DNA of 64,000 nucleotides from G963665925 sp963676345 (GCA_963676345.2 CAXXTS010000001.1:310001-374000); one strand, 5' to 3'; numbered from the stretch's first letter, positions 15,415 to 24,900 are shown. Notes: a model not told the origin generated them from the sequence alone. Numbers and translations are program-made.

Positions 15415-16842
15415 CTATGACTTCTTTTTAGGTGCCATATGGAGTGCGCCATCTTTTAATCCGTATGCCGCTTCTAAAACACCTTCTGAAAGCGTTGGAT
15501 GTGCATGTATTGTCTGAACCACATCATCCACCTTAAGTCCATTTGTAATTGCTAACGTAATCTCATGTATCAAATCAGATGCGTGTTCGCCTAAAATCTG
15601 GGCACCAACAAGTTGACCAGACTCAAGTGCAATGAGTTTTACCATGCCATCCGTCTTACGCATGGCCATTGCCTTTCCGCATGCTGAAAACGGAAACTTG
15701 CTGACATGAACAGCTATTCCTTCAGCCTTAGCCTGATCTTCCGTTAAACCCACACCCGCTAGTTCTGGTGAAATAAAGACACAGCTCGGAACAACATCCA
15801 TCTTGGAAACCTGTTTGCCTGCAATATCAATATATTCAGTAGAACCGATTCCCTTTATAGACTCAACAACGTGCACACCTTGATGCGAAGCTGTATGGGC
15901 AAGCATATATTTGCCATTAACATCACCTATAGCATAAATAGTTTCTGCTGATGTCTTAAAATGCGCATCAACAAGAATAGCGCCCTTTTCTACTTCAACT
16001 CCAGCTTGCTCAATTTCAAGACCTTCAAAGTTCGGTCGACGCCCCATGGCATTGAGCACAAGATCAGCGTTTAATACACTTTCTCCCTTTTTACCATTTA
16101 TGACAACTTCAACCCCCGTATCACCGTCACGAATTTCCAAAACGTCTGTTTTTGATTGAATGGTCACGCCTTTCTTTTTGAGATATGCAGATGCGCGTTT
16201 CACAATATCCTTATCAAAGCTTTTTAAGATACTGCTTCTGACAACAACCGTCACCTCACTGCCAAAGTCATTAAAGATACTTGCAAACTCCATTGCAACA
16301 ACACCACCACCTAGAATAACCAGCTGCTTTGGCAGTTCCTCAAACTCTAGAATTTCTTTGCTTGTCACAACTTTCGAATGGTCTATCCCCTTCATTTGAG
16401 GTGTAAATACATCTGAACCTGTCGCAATTATAAAGTTCTTGGCACTTAAGCTCACCTTTTCTCCCGTACTTAAATGAACCTGTACCTCACTTGAACTGGT
16501 AAACGAAGCCATGCCATCATAAATATCAACCCCACCTGCTTCTAGAAGCTTTTTCACACCAGTAGTTAAATTCTCTACGGTCTCATTTTTCTGATTCTGC
16601 AGCTTCTCAGCATCGAGTATAGCGCCACTAGATACTATGCCAAATGCCTCACTCTTTCTCATTTCTGAAAAGAGCGTTGCACTTTTATAAAATGCCTTTG
16701 TCGGAATACACCCGTAATTAAGACACGTTCCGCCTATTTTATGCTTTTCTACAAGTGCTGTATTAAGACCTAGTTGTGCAGCGCGAATAGCCGCTACATA
16801 GCCTCCAGGCCCGCCACCAATGACGATGATATCATATGACAC
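15415..16842 (-). CDS. lpdA: Dihydrolipoamide dehydrogenase (L-protein of glycine cleavage)
   Basis: FAD enzyme that reoxidises dihydrolipoyl-H-protein with NAD+. I take GTG at 16842 as start: it shares a base with the TAG of gcvPB (TAGTG), has AAGGAG 8 nt upstream and gives the normal N terminus SYDIIVIGGGPGGYVAA; the ATG seven codons earlier would put the Shine-Dalgarno inside the gene. In the 475-residue product the redox pair is C40/C45 (GGTCLNYGCIPTKA), a second GxGxxG-type NAD site is VILGGGVVAMEFASIF, and the catalytic His-Glu pair lies in HAHPTLSE near 448-453. It ends the gcv operon, so its partner is the glycine cleavage complex. Confidence 0.96.
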   Translation of the reverse strand: MSYDIIVIGGGPGGYVAAIRAAQLGLNTALVEKHKIGGTCLNYGCIPTKAFYKSATLFSEMRKSEAFGIVSSGAILDAEKLQNQKNETVENLTTGVKKLLEAGGVDIYDGMASFTSSSEVQVHLSTGEKVSLSAKNFIIATGSDVFTPQMKGIDHSKVVTSKEILEFEELPKQLVILGGGVVAMEFASIFNDFGSEVTVVVRSSILKSFDKDIVKRASAYLKKKGVTIQSKTDVLEIRDGDTGVEVVINGKKGESVLNADLVLNAMGRRPNFEGLEIEQAGVEVEKGAILVDAHFKTSAETIYAIGDVNGKYMLAHTASHQGVHVVESIKGIGSTEYIDIAGKQVSKMDVVPSCVFISPELAGVGLTEDQAKAEGIAVHVSKFPFSACGKAMAMRKTDGMVKLIALESGQLVGAQILGEHASDLIHEITLAITNGLKVDDVVQTIHAHPTLSEGVLEAAYGLKDGALHMAPKKKS

Positions 16843-18293
16843 TATGCTTCTCCTTTTCTCCATCTGAGGACCGGTTTACGTGCAGCCAGCGTTTCGTCCA
16901 CCCTGCCTATTACAGTGTTTACAGGCGCAGATTTAAGCAAATCTGGTTGAGTTCTGATTTCTTCACGAATTTTGACCATGGCCTCGACAAATCGGTCAAT
17001 GGTTTCCATACTTTCAGTTTCTGTCGGCTCAATCATTAGCGCCGAATCAACAATGAGTGGAAAATAAATTGTTGGTGGATGATAACCATAATCCAGAAGG
17101 CGCTTTGCAATGTCCAGTGTTGTCACTTGACTCAGTGGATCACCTGTTCCTGCGAGCACAAACTCATGTTTGCAAATTCGGTCAAGCGGCAACTTATAAT
17201 GTTCTTTAAGGCGTGCCTGCATGTAATTCGCATTCAGAACAGCCGTTTCACTTGCAGCTTTAATCCCGTCAGCGCCCATTGCCTTAATATATGCATAGGC
17301 ACGAATGGCAATTCCTATATTGCCATAGTAGCTTTTAACCTTGCCAATGCTTTCTGGTCTATTGTAGTCGAGACCAAAACCACCGTCTTCATTTTTTATA
17401 ACAATCGGTTTTGGGAGAAAGGCTGTTAACTTTTCTTTAACGCCAACAGGGCCGCTACCAGGTCCACCGCCACCATGTGGTGTTGAAAATGTCTTGTGCA
17501 AGTTCAAATGAACAACATCGAAGCCCATGTCCCCTGGGCGTGTCTGTCCCATAATGGCGTTCATATTTGCGCCGTCATAGTAAAGCAGTCCGCCTGCCTC
17601 ATGGACAAGTCTTGCAATTTCTTCAATTTGCGTTTCAAATAAGCCCAGTGTATTGGGATTTGTAAGCATTAGGCCAGCTATGCTTTCATCCAGAACAGCC
17701 TTTAGGCTTTCTATATCCACTTCACCGCGCGCATTAGATTTTACTTCTATAATGTCTAGCCCTGCAACCCGTGCTGTTGCAGGATTGGTTCCGTGCGCTG
17801 AATCTGGTACAATGATTTTTGTTCTTCCAAAATCACCTTTTGATTCATGGTAAGCGCGTATCATCATAATGCCTGTCAGCTCACCATGCGCACCAGCTGC
17901 CGGTTGAAGTGTTACGGCGTCCATGCCCGTAATTTCTGCAAGCTGGATTGACAAATTGTACATCAGTTCTAAAGTTCCCTGAACTGTCTCAACGGGCTGG
18001 TATGGATGCACTTCTGAAAAGTCTGTTAGGCCTGCAAGGTCTTCATTCACTTTTGGATTATACTTCATTGTGCATGATCCCAGAGGGTAAAAACCGCTGT
18101 CCACACCATAGTTGAGTGTACTGAGTTCTGTATAATGTCTAATGACTTCAGTTTCACTCACTTCTGGAAGGTCTGCTGACTCAGTTCTTAGGAGATTCTC
18201 TGGAATTTTAAGCTCTGATTTGCCTTCGAAGGGTTCAATAAGATGACCCGTTCTACCAGCAGTTGATCTTTCAAAGATTAAAGGTCTATTCAT
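16842..18293 (-). CDS. gcvPB: Glycine dehydrogenase (decarboxylating) subunit 2
   Basis: C-terminal half of the P-protein, 483 residues, as found split in Firmicutes and archaea. The PLP lysine lies in the signature NLHKTFSTPHGGGGPGSGP. With GcvPA it decarboxylates glycine and passes the aminomethyl group to the lipoyl arm of GcvH. Its ATG overlaps the gcvPA stop (ATGA), implying coupled synthesis of the two subunits. Other family segments present are LGSCTMKYNPK near residue 70 and QPAAGAHGELTG near 130. Confidence 0.97.
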   Translation of the reverse strand: MNRPLIFERSTAGRTGHLIEPFEGKSELKIPENLLRTESADLPEVSETEVIRHYTELSTLNYGVDSGFYPLGSCTMKYNPKVNEDLAGLTDFSEVHPYQPVETVQGTLELMYNLSIQLAEITGMDAVTLQPAAGAHGELTGIMMIRAYHESKGDFGRTKIIVPDSAHGTNPATARVAGLDIIEVKSNARGEVDIESLKAVLDESIAGLMLTNPNTLGLFETQIEEIARLVHEAGGLLYYDGANMNAIMGQTRPGDMGFDVVHLNLHKTFSTPHGGGGPGSGPVGVKEKLTAFLPKPIVIKNEDGGFGLDYNRPESIGKVKSYYGNIGIAIRAYAYIKAMGADGIKAASETAVLNANYMQARLKEHYKLPLDRICKHEFVLAGTGDPLSQVTTLDIAKRLLDYGYHPPTIYFPLIVDSALMIEPTETESMETIDRFVEAMVKIREEIRTQPDLLKSAPVNTVIGRVDETLAARKPVLRWRKGEA

Positions 18294-19633
18294 CTCATTC
18301 CCTCCACAACCTGAATATATGCATCTAATTCTTCTTTTGTCCTTTTTTCTGTCACACTAATCAGTATATGATTTTCCAGGGACTTCGAAACCGTCGCAAG
18401 GTGGTAGCCACCAAGGATACCATTTTCCTTAAGTTTTTTTAGAATGGTTCCTGCGTCAATTTTGGTTTTAAGAACAAACTCCTTGAAAAACGGCTGTGCG
18501 TTTACGGTTTCAAACAAATCCGTTTCCACGAGCTTGTCATACAGATATGCGGCACGAACATGGGACTGTGTTGCAACATCTTTTAGTCCTTTTTTTCCAA
18601 GTGTTGAGAGATAAACAGTCACAGCAAGTGCATTGATTGCTTGGTTAGAGCAAATGTTAGAGGATGCCTTTTCTCGTCTGATATGCTGTTCACGCGCTTG
18701 AAGGGTTAATACATATGCACGATTGCCGCGTACATCCAGCGTTTCGCCCACAATTCTTCCGGGAAGCTTTCGCATTTGCTTTTTACTCGATGCAATAAAA
18801 CCGATGTGTGGCCCACCGTAATTCATTGCATTTCCAAAGCCCTGCGCATCTCCAACCACAATGTCCACACCTTGGTCTGCTGGGCTTTTAAGAAGTCCCA
18901 GCGATACAGGGTCTACACTGGCAATCGTCAGCGCCTTATTTTCCTTTGTAAGCTTTGAGACGCCTTGTAAATCTTCAATAATGCCATAAAAGTTTGGTGA
19001 TTGAACGATAACTGCTGAACAGTCTTTAGAGATTTCATTTTCAAGCATGTCTACATCTGTAACGCCATCTTTGGATGGAATGCTTTTCACCGTAACACCC
19101 TTAAAGCGCATGTATGTTTTAACAACCTCAATTGTTTCAGGATGTACAGTCTCAGAAATGTAGATTTCTTTTGTCTTTTTACCTTCGGTTGCCATCATGG
19201 CTGCTTCAGCTGCGGCTGTCGCACCATCATACATAGATGCATTGGTCGCATCCATGCCTGTCAGCTCACAAATCATCGTTTGATATTCAAAAATACTTTG
19301 AAGTGTCCCTTGACTAATTTCTGGCTGATAGGGTGTATAAGCGGTGTAAAACTCACTTCGACTGGTAATGTGTGCAACGGTTGAAGGAATGTAGTGATCA
19401 TAGGTTCCTGCCCCTAAAAAGTTAATATAGGCACTTGAACTCTCGTTTTTTCTACCGAGTCCAGTTATATGTCTTTTTACAGCAAATTCACTCATAGACT
19501 TGTCAATTTTTAGTTCCCTTCCAAGTTTAAGATGGTCTGGAATATCACCAAATAGTTGATCTGTATGACTTACACCTATAACTGACAGCATTTGCTGTTT
19601 TTCATTCTCCGTTAACGGTATGTATGGATACAT
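18290..19633 (-). CDS. gcvPA: Glycine dehydrogenase (decarboxylating) subunit 1
   Basis: N-terminal half of the split P-protein, 447 residues from the ATG at 19633 (MYPYIPLTENEKQQML). The stop of gcvH is one base upstream and the GAGGAGGC inside the gcvH end is the ribosome-binding site, so the longer frame is rejected. Conserved segments include FLGAGTYDHYIPSTV, TPYQPEISQGTLQSIFEYQT and the glycine-rich NYGGPHIGFIA. Forms an alpha2beta2 P-protein with GcvPB. Confidence 0.97.
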   Translation of the reverse strand: MYPYIPLTENEKQQMLSVIGVSHTDQLFGDIPDHLKLGRELKIDKSMSEFAVKRHITGLGRKNESSSAYINFLGAGTYDHYIPSTVAHITSRSEFYTAYTPYQPEISQGTLQSIFEYQTMICELTGMDATNASMYDGATAAAEAAMMATEGKKTKEIYISETVHPETIEVVKTYMRFKGVTVKSIPSKDGVTDVDMLENEISKDCSAVIVQSPNFYGIIEDLQGVSKLTKENKALTIASVDPVSLGLLKSPADQGVDIVVGDAQGFGNAMNYGGPHIGFIASSKKQMRKLPGRIVGETLDVRGNRAYVLTLQAREQHIRREKASSNICSNQAINALAVTVYLSTLGKKGLKDVATQSHVRAAYLYDKLVETDLFETVNAQPFFKEFVLKTKIDAGTILKKLKENGILGGYHLATVSKSLENHILISVTEKRTKEELDAYIQVVEGMR

Positions 19634-19634
19634 C

Positions 19635-20018
19635 TTACGCCTCCTCAGATGTAAAACCCTCGTATTTCTCAGCATCCATGAGCTTTTCAACTTCGCTTGG
19701 ATCAGACAGCTCTACTTCGACAATCCAGCTTTCATATGGCGCGCTGTTAATAACACTATAGTCATCATCCAGATCTTCGTTAACGGCTGTTACCGTGCCG
19801 CTTACTGGTGAGAATGAATCGGATGCAGCTTTTACAGACTCTATAACTCCAAAACTTTCTCCCGCTTCTAGCTCGTCATCTTCATCTGGTAGTTCAACAT
19901 ATACAATGTCACCCATTGCATGCTGAGCGTAGTCTGTGATACCAATTTTTGCTTTGTTGCCTTCGATTTTAACCCACTCATGATCCTCAGTATAAAATAA
20001 TCCTTGAACTACTTTCAT
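19635..20018 (-). CDS. gcvH: Glycine cleavage H-protein
   Basis: Lipoyl carrier of the glycine cleavage system, 127 residues. The lipoylated lysine is K63 in GVIESVKAASDSFSP. The N terminus LFYTEDHEWVKIEGNKAKIGIT is typical. It shuttles the aminomethyl group from P-protein to T-protein and reduced lipoate to Lpd. Needs LipA (divergent gene at 21744) for its lipoyl group. Strong TAGGAGG upstream. Its last codons contain the ribosome-binding site of gcvPA. Confidence 0.97.
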   Translation of the reverse strand: MKVVQGLFYTEDHEWVKIEGNKAKIGITDYAQHAMGDIVYVELPDEDDELEAGESFGVIESVKAASDSFSPVSGTVTAVNEDLDDDYSVINSAPYESWIVEVELSDPSEVEKLMDAEKYEGFTSEEA

Positions 20019-20058
20019 TTTGATAGCCTCCTAAGTCATGTTTTGATTTTTTTAAGTC

Positions 20059-21159
20059 CTATTTTTTATAGTTCTTTTTATAGAATCGCTTGCTTATAAC
20101 TTTCGCGCTTCTTACTTTTTTTCTAACTTGAATATCCAGTTCTGCCCCCATGTCACCGTATGAGCGTTCAACCAGTGCCAGTCCAATACTTTTTGAGAGT
20201 GTTGGCGAATGATACCCAGTCGTTACAAATCCTATTTCCTTGTTGTCTTTTAATACAAGACTGCCTTCGCGGGCTATACCCTTATCTAGTTCAAATCCAA
20301 CAAGCTTTCTTGGTATACCGTCTGCCTTCTGCTTAGCCAAGGCCTCTCTACCGATGAAATCACCTGCATCAAGCTTCACGAACATGGATAAGCCCGCTTC
20401 AAGTGGTGTGATTTCACTGCTGATTTCGTGTCCATAAAGGGGTAGACAAGCTTCAAAGCGAAGTGTGTCTCTAGCACCAAGCCCAGCTGGCATTAGACCG
20501 TCTTCTTTTCCTGCTTCAAGCAGAGCATCCCAAACAAGACCAATCTCCTCGGCGGCTGCGTAGACTTCAAATCCATCTTCTCCTGTATAGCCTGTTCTTG
20601 ATACCATGCATGTCACACCAGCGATATTTACGGCCCTGTCACAATAAAAGAACTCAATGTTGCTTAGTTCTTTATCTGCTATACGCTGTAATATCGTCTC
20701 TGCCTTTGGTCCCTGAACAGCGACTTCACCCACTGCGTCAGATACATTTTGAACTTTGACATCAAAGTCCTTTGCCACTTTTTCGATCCATGCATAGTCC
20801 TTGTCAATATTGGCTGCGTTAATAACCAGATAAAAATGCGCTGAAGTGAATTTGTAAACGAGCAGATCATCTACCACGCCACCGTCTTTCTGGCACATCA
20901 TCCCGTACATGACTTGATTGTCATTAAGAACAGATGCATCATTTGTGACCAGATACTGCACAAACTGATCTGCCTGTGGTCCTGTTACATCGACTTCACC
21001 CATGTGGGATACGTCGAAGAGTCCTGCCATACCGCGTACTGCATGGTGTTCTACTGTGATGCCTTCATATTGCACAGGCATTTCCCACCCACCAAATTCG
21101 ATGAGTTTCCCCTTTGCTTCAACGTGCTTTTCATACAGCGGTGTTCTTTTGAGTGACAT
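20059..21159 (-). CDS. gcvT: Aminomethyltransferase (T-protein)
   Basis: First gene of the glycine cleavage operon, 366 residues. The T-protein transfers the methylene group from aminomethyl-H-protein to tetrahydrofolate and releases ammonia. Conserved parts: FGGWEMPVQYEGI, GLFDVSHMGEVDVTGPQADQFVQ, SRTGYTGEDGFEVY and the Arg/Asp-rich LGARDTLRFEACLPLYGHE. Preceded by a tandem glycine riboswitch with a terminator ~100 nt before the ATG, so transcription into the operon should rise with glycine. Confidence 0.97.
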   Translation of the reverse strand: MSLKRTPLYEKHVEAKGKLIEFGGWEMPVQYEGITVEHHAVRGMAGLFDVSHMGEVDVTGPQADQFVQYLVTNDASVLNDNQVMYGMMCQKDGGVVDDLLVYKFTSAHFYLVINAANIDKDYAWIEKVAKDFDVKVQNVSDAVGEVAVQGPKAETILQRIADKELSNIEFFYCDRAVNIAGVTCMVSRTGYTGEDGFEVYAAAEEIGLVWDALLEAGKEDGLMPAGLGARDTLRFEACLPLYGHEISSEITPLEAGLSMFVKLDAGDFIGREALAKQKADGIPRKLVGFELDKGIAREGSLVLKDNKEIGFVTTGYHSPTLSKSIGLALVERSYGDMGAELDIQVRKKVRSAKVISKRFYKKNYKK

Positions 21160-21258
21160 CTGTGCACCTCCAAATAGTTGACCCTATCTGATAAAACTAA
21201 ACTGCGCATTTTTGACTATGTATTTCTAATTCCTGTCTGTTTCACTGGTTTTTTACAC

Positions 21259-21302
21259 AAAAAAAGGATTTCGGGCATAGTTATTCTTATACCTGAAATC
21301 CT
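21259..21302 (-). terminator. Glycine riboswitch expression-platform terminator
   Basis: Minus-strand AGGATTTCAGG ... CCGAAATCCT followed by TTTTTTTG. It starts at the very end of the second aptamer, so glycine binding can stop it forming. Confidence 0.85.
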
Positions 21303-21482
21303 CTGTATGTTTACCTGAGAGTTTTCTGCGCAAATACACGCATTGCTCCTTCGGTGCCAAAATAGCTGGCTTTCCAGAGTGTCATCTGAAATCGATCTAT
21401 TGGCCTGAAAGTTTCTCTATTTCTGACAGGATGGGAAATAGATTGCTTCTTCGGCTACCCTTTTGGATATCTCTCGAAATCT
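21303..21482 (-). ncRNA. Tandem glycine riboswitch controlling gcvT-gcvH-gcvPA-gcvPB-lpd
   Basis: Two glycine aptamers in a row on the minus strand. The first starts at CGAGAGAT (near 21476), carries GCCGAAGAAGCAAT and ends GAAACTTTCAGGC. The second has CACTCTGG, GCACCGAAGGAGCAA and ends AAAACTCTCAGGTAAA. These are the standard conserved blocks of the gcvT RNA. With the terminator just after it, this is an ON switch: glycine bound, operon transcribed. Confidence 0.95.
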
Positions 21483-21516
21483 TCAACTGACCATTCTTAT
21501 TCATAATCTTAAATTA

Positions 21517-21545
21517 ATATTAGCGACTGAACGTGGTAATTTCAA
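21517..21545 (-). promoter_or_regulatory. Promoter of the riboswitch-gcv operon
   Basis: Minus-strand TTGAAA (21540-21545), 17-bp spacer, TAATAT (21517-21522), placing the start about 30 nt before the first aptamer. Confidence 0.75.
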
Positions 21546-21652
21546 GAATAATTTATTAATTATCAATCTTTTCTGAATTCTAAAAAAATATTAACCTAAG
21601 ATATTCCAATAGGTTCATCGTGATTTCGACTGCCTGAAAAAAATTTGGGGGA

Positions 21653-21681
21653 TTTACAATTTTATGCTTTCCCCCTATGAT
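21653..21681 (+). promoter_or_regulatory. lipA promoter
   Basis: TTTACA (21653-21658), 17-bp spacer, TATGAT (21676-21681). GGGGGA and TCCCCC flank the spacer as an inverted repeat, which could be an operator. No glycine aptamer lies on this side, so lipA is probably not under glycine control. Confidence 0.6.
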
Positions 21682-21743
21682 GATACATAAACAGATGAAT
21701 ACATTCGCTCAGATTTTTATGATAACTCGAAAGGACTCCAACT

Positions 21744-22601
21744 ATGAATCAACGGAAACCAGAATGGCTTAAAGTACGTCTTCACAATACAAAAGAACTC
21801 AATTATGTAAAAAAAACGCTTCGAAGTTTAAAGCTTCATACAGTTTGTGAAGAAGCCAATTGTCCGAATCGTGTAGAGTGTTACAGCAATCGGACAGCAA
21901 CCTTTATGATCCTTGGAAACACTTGCACACGGCATTGTAAATTCTGCAATGTCACAGATGGACAGCCTGCTCATATTGATCCAGAAGAACCTCTACGTGT
22001 ATCAGAAGCAGTTGAGTCTTTGGGGCTTGAATACGCTGTAATTACATCTGTCACAAGAGATGACCTAGAAGATGGCGGCGCAGCGCATTTTAGTGCTGTG
22101 ATTCATGCCATAAATCAGCGGACACCACAAGTAAAAGTAGAAGTACTTATTCCTGATTTCAAAGGCGATGCAAATGCACTCTCACGTGTAATTGAAGCAC
22201 GACCTGAGGTGATCAATCACAATGTTGAAACCGTGCCTAGACTTTATTCAAACATTCGACCTGAAGCAGACTATGACCAGTCATTAAACGTTATAAAAAG
22301 CGTTAAGAGAATTGCACCTGATATTATGACTAAATCCGGTATTATGCTCGGGCTTGGCGAAAATGAAGAAGAAGTAAAATCGGTGATTACTGACCTTAAA
22401 AACGCAGGGTGTGACATCCTCACAATTGGTCAGTACCTCCCCCCTTCCTCAGAACATGCTCAACTTGTTGAATACATTACACCACAACAGTTTAAGGCAT
22501 ATGAAACATTTGCTTACGAACTCGGTTTTCATGGTGTTGCATCTGGACCGCTTGTTAGAAGTTCCTATAATGCCGGGCATGTTTACGAAGGTGCACATTA
22601 A
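21744..22601 (+). CDS. lipA: Lipoyl synthase
   Basis: Radical SAM enzyme that inserts two sulfurs into protein-bound octanoyl groups to make lipoate. 285 residues. Both iron-sulfur sites are visible: the auxiliary cluster C35, C40, C46 (CEEANCPNRVEC) and the SAM cluster C61, C65, C68 (CTRHCKFC); a terminal RSSYNAG carries the conserved Ser ligand. AAAGGA lies 8 nt before the ATG. Divergent from the gcv operon, it supplies the cofactor of GcvH. No lipB or lplA is in the window, so the source of octanoyl-GcvH is elsewhere. Confidence 0.97.
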   Translation: MNQRKPEWLKVRLHNTKELNYVKKTLRSLKLHTVCEEANCPNRVECYSNRTATFMILGNTCTRHCKFCNVTDGQPAHIDPEEPLRVSEAVESLGLEYAVITSVTRDDLEDGGAAHFSAVIHAINQRTPQVKVEVLIPDFKGDANALSRVIEARPEVINHNVETVPRLYSNIRPEADYDQSLNVIKSVKRIAPDIMTKSGIMLGLGENEEEVKSVITDLKNAGCDILTIGQYLPPSSEHAQLVEYITPQQFKAYETFAYELGFHGVASGPLVRSSYNAGHVYEGAH

Positions 22602-22618
22602 CTCATATAATAACTCAG

Positions 22619-22648
22619 AGGCTGTCGCAAAACGACAGTCTTTTTTTA
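22619..22648 (+). terminator. lipA terminator
   Basis: GGCTGTCG / CGACAGTC hairpin with an AAAA loop followed by TTTTTTT, 18 nt after the lipA stop. Confidence 0.9.
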
Positions 22649-22746
22649 TAGAAACAGAGATTTGCAAATTCACACTTGCAAAGACATAGAAGGCTGTGAA
22701 AATCATGCGATTTTGAAATCAGGCCCTAAAACCATCAAAAAACCAT

Positions 22747-22798
22747 AAAACCCCGTAGATGTGTCAACAGGCATTGCCTATCACCACACGCTACGGGG
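22747..22798 (-). terminator. rny terminator
   Basis: CCCCGTAG (22751-22758) pairs with CTACGGGG (22791-22798); on the minus strand the hairpin is followed by TTTTATGG. Lies about 60 nt past the rny stop. Confidence 0.75.
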
Positions 22799-22856
22799 TA
22801 AAACCATCTAATTCACTCTATGTGAAGATCTATGTTAAATAAGAGGTCTAGAAGGT

Positions 22857-24401
22857 TTACTTCGCGTAGTCCACGACTCTTGTTTCGCGAACCAAGCTCA
22901 CCTTGATTTGTCCTGGGTAATCCAGTTCATCTTCAATGCGTTTTTTCATGTTTCTCGCCATAATAATCATGTCATCATCTGAAACTTTATCTGGAACAAT
23001 CATAACACGAATTTCACGTCCAGCTTGAATAGCAAATGACTTTTCTACACCTTCATATCCATCAGCAATGGCTTCAAGTGTCTCAAGTCGTTTGATATAC
23101 GTCTGAAGTGTTTCACGTCTTGCACCAGGACGGGCAGCTGAAATAGCATCCGCAGCTGTGACGAGTACAGCTTCAATGGTTTCAGGCTCATAATCACCGT
23201 GATGAGTACTCATTGCATGAATAACTGCACGAGACTCTTTGTACTTTTTAAGCAAGTTCATACCGATTTCGATGTGTGTACCTTCGATTTCGTGGTCTAC
23301 AGCCTTACCTATATCATGTAGTAGACCTGCACGTCTTGCAACTTTAACATCTGCGCCAAGCTCAGCAGCCATAACACCTGCTAGGTAAGATACCTCTAGG
23401 GAGTGACGTAGTACGTTTTGACCATAGCTTGTACGATATCTTAAGCGGCCCAGTAACTTGACAAGTTCCGGATGAAGGTTGTGAATGCCTGCTTCAAATG
23501 TAGCATTCTCGCCCGCTTCCTTAATTTGCTTATCAATTTCTTTTCTCGCTTTTCCAACCATCTCTTCAATACGAGCTGGATGAATACGACCGTCAACAAT
23601 TAGCTTTTCAAGGGCTAATCTTGCCATTTCACGTCGGATTGGATCGAAGGAAGACAGTATTACTGCCTCCGGTGTATCGTCGATAATCAAATCAACGCCA
23701 GTGAGAGATTCGAGCGCACGGATATTACGACCTTCTCGACCGATGATTCTTCCCTTCATCTCGTCGTTAGGCAGGTTTACAACAGAAACTGTTGATTCTG
23801 CCACGAAGTCTGCCGCGTATTTTTGTACGGCAATCGCAATGATCTCTTGTGCCTTCTTCTCTGCTTCTTCCTTTGCTTTGTTCTCAATTTCTTTTACAAG
23901 AACAACAGCATCATGTCTTATTTCTTTTTCAACATCTGCAAGAAGCTGTGTTTTAGCTTCCTCAGTTGTATAACCTGAAATGCGTTCCAGTTCATTAATC
24001 TGATCCTGGTAAAGCTTTTCAACGGCTTCCTCTCGTTTTTCAACTTGTCTCATCTTATTTTGAAGTTTATCTTCCTTCTTTTCGATTTGAGAAGTCTTTT
24101 TATCGAGCGTTTCTTCCTTTTGGAGATTACGACGTTCAAGACGTTGCAACTCTCCTCTGCGTTCTCTTGTCTCTTGCTCTAGATCTGCACGTAATTGATG
24201 CAGCTCTTCCTTAGCTTCAAGAAGCTTTTCTTTCTTAGCTGTTTCAGCAGCCTTTTTTGCTTCAAAGACGATCTCATCAGCTCTTTGTTCAGCGCTTTTG
24301 ATCTTCTTCTCGGCGATCTGTCTTCTAAGGAAATATCCTAGACCGAAACTCAGAGACGCAGTGATTATGATCGCTAATATAACGTATAATACACCGTTCA
24401 T
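22857..24401 (-). CDS. rny: Ribonuclease Y
   Basis: Membrane-bound endoribonuclease that starts mRNA decay in Firmicutes. Start at MNGVLYVILAI (24401) with AAAGGAGGT upstream; 514 residues. In order: one membrane span (3-25), a long charged coiled coil (about 30-200), a KH RNA-binding domain (around GRIIGREGRNIRALE) and an HD phosphohydrolase domain (LLHDIGKAVDHE with ISAARPGARRE). The usual neighbour in Clostridia is recA; here a plus-strand island carrying a glycine riboswitch and a small gene separates the two. Confidence 0.97.
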   Translation of the reverse strand: MNGVLYVILAIIITASLSFGLGYFLRRQIAEKKIKSAEQRADEIVFEAKKAAETAKKEKLLEAKEELHQLRADLEQETRERRGELQRLERRNLQKEETLDKKTSQIEKKEDKLQNKMRQVEKREEAVEKLYQDQINELERISGYTTEEAKTQLLADVEKEIRHDAVVLVKEIENKAKEEAEKKAQEIIAIAVQKYAADFVAESTVSVVNLPNDEMKGRIIGREGRNIRALESLTGVDLIIDDTPEAVILSSFDPIRREMARLALEKLIVDGRIHPARIEEMVGKARKEIDKQIKEAGENATFEAGIHNLHPELVKLLGRLRYRTSYGQNVLRHSLEVSYLAGVMAAELGADVKVARRAGLLHDIGKAVDHEIEGTHIEIGMNLLKKYKESRAVIHAMSTHHGDYEPETIEAVLVTAADAISAARPGARRETLQTYIKRLETLEAIADGYEGVEKSFAIQAGREIRVMIVPDKVSDDDMIIMARNMKKRIEDELDYPGQIKVSLVRETRVVDYAK

Positions 24402-24594
24402 AAGCTCACCTCCTTTGCTTCGAGTCATGGAAGACCGACAGTATCGGCCGAATGTCTCTTAAGCATTGATATAACTAGTTTTCAAGATACACCGTTCCTT
24501 ATTCATTTTAACTCTTTTTTACATTAGTGTCAAGATGCTTCACACTTTGGCAATTTTGCACGTTTATTTAATCTTGTTAATATTTTGACTATTG

Positions 24595-24623
24595 TTGATG
24601 CCCTACTACACCTATGGTACTAT
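24595..24623 (+). promoter_or_regulatory. Promoter of the plus-strand glycine riboswitch
   Basis: TTGATG (24595-24600), 17-bp spacer, TACTAT (24618-24623), with TGG before the -10 (extended -10). The predicted start is about 40 nt before the first aptamer. Confidence 0.7.
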
Positions 24624-24664
24624 AAAAACACGAAAAACGTATAATCAAAAGAAAAGGTTAAGTG

Positions 24665-24838
24665 AGAACTGCGAGAGATACCCCACGGGGAGCCGAAGAA
24701 GCAATACTTGTGTGCCAACACATGTAGAATCTTTCAGGCAAAAGGATCGCCGTTTGATAACACTCTGAAGAGTCTGACACAGTCAGCACCGACGGAGAAA
24801 GCGCCCACAGCGCGAAAGCTCTCAGGTAAAGAAACAGA
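24665..24838 (+). ncRNA. Second tandem glycine riboswitch, not attached to a gcv gene
   Basis: Both aptamers are complete. First: CGAGAGAT, GAGCCGAAGAAGCAAT, then ATCTTTCAGGCAAA. Second: CACTCTGAAG, GCACCGACGGAGAAAGC, then AAGCTCTCAGGTAAAG. The layout matches the riboswitch before gcvT in this same window, yet no glycine gene follows. The next reading frame on this strand is the 99-codon ORF with an in-frame TGA at 25272, about 430 nt downstream. Frames that cross this region are artefacts of the RNA. Confidence 0.93.
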
Positions 24839-24879
24839 GAATACACAGGCAAACACCACTGCACGTGTATTCTTTTTTT
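24839..24879 (+). terminator. Riboswitch terminator
   Basis: GAATACAC (24839-24846) pairs with GTGTATTC (24865-24872), followed by TTTTTTT. It overlaps the end of the second aptamer, as expected for a glycine ON switch. Confidence 0.88.
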
Positions 24880-24900
24880 GCGAAAAAGACAAAGAAATGC

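Noticed and set aside
15147..15431. 94-codon plus-strand frame in the SpoVS upstream region
   Set aside because: No ribosome-binding site, odd composition, and it crosses the lpd terminator.
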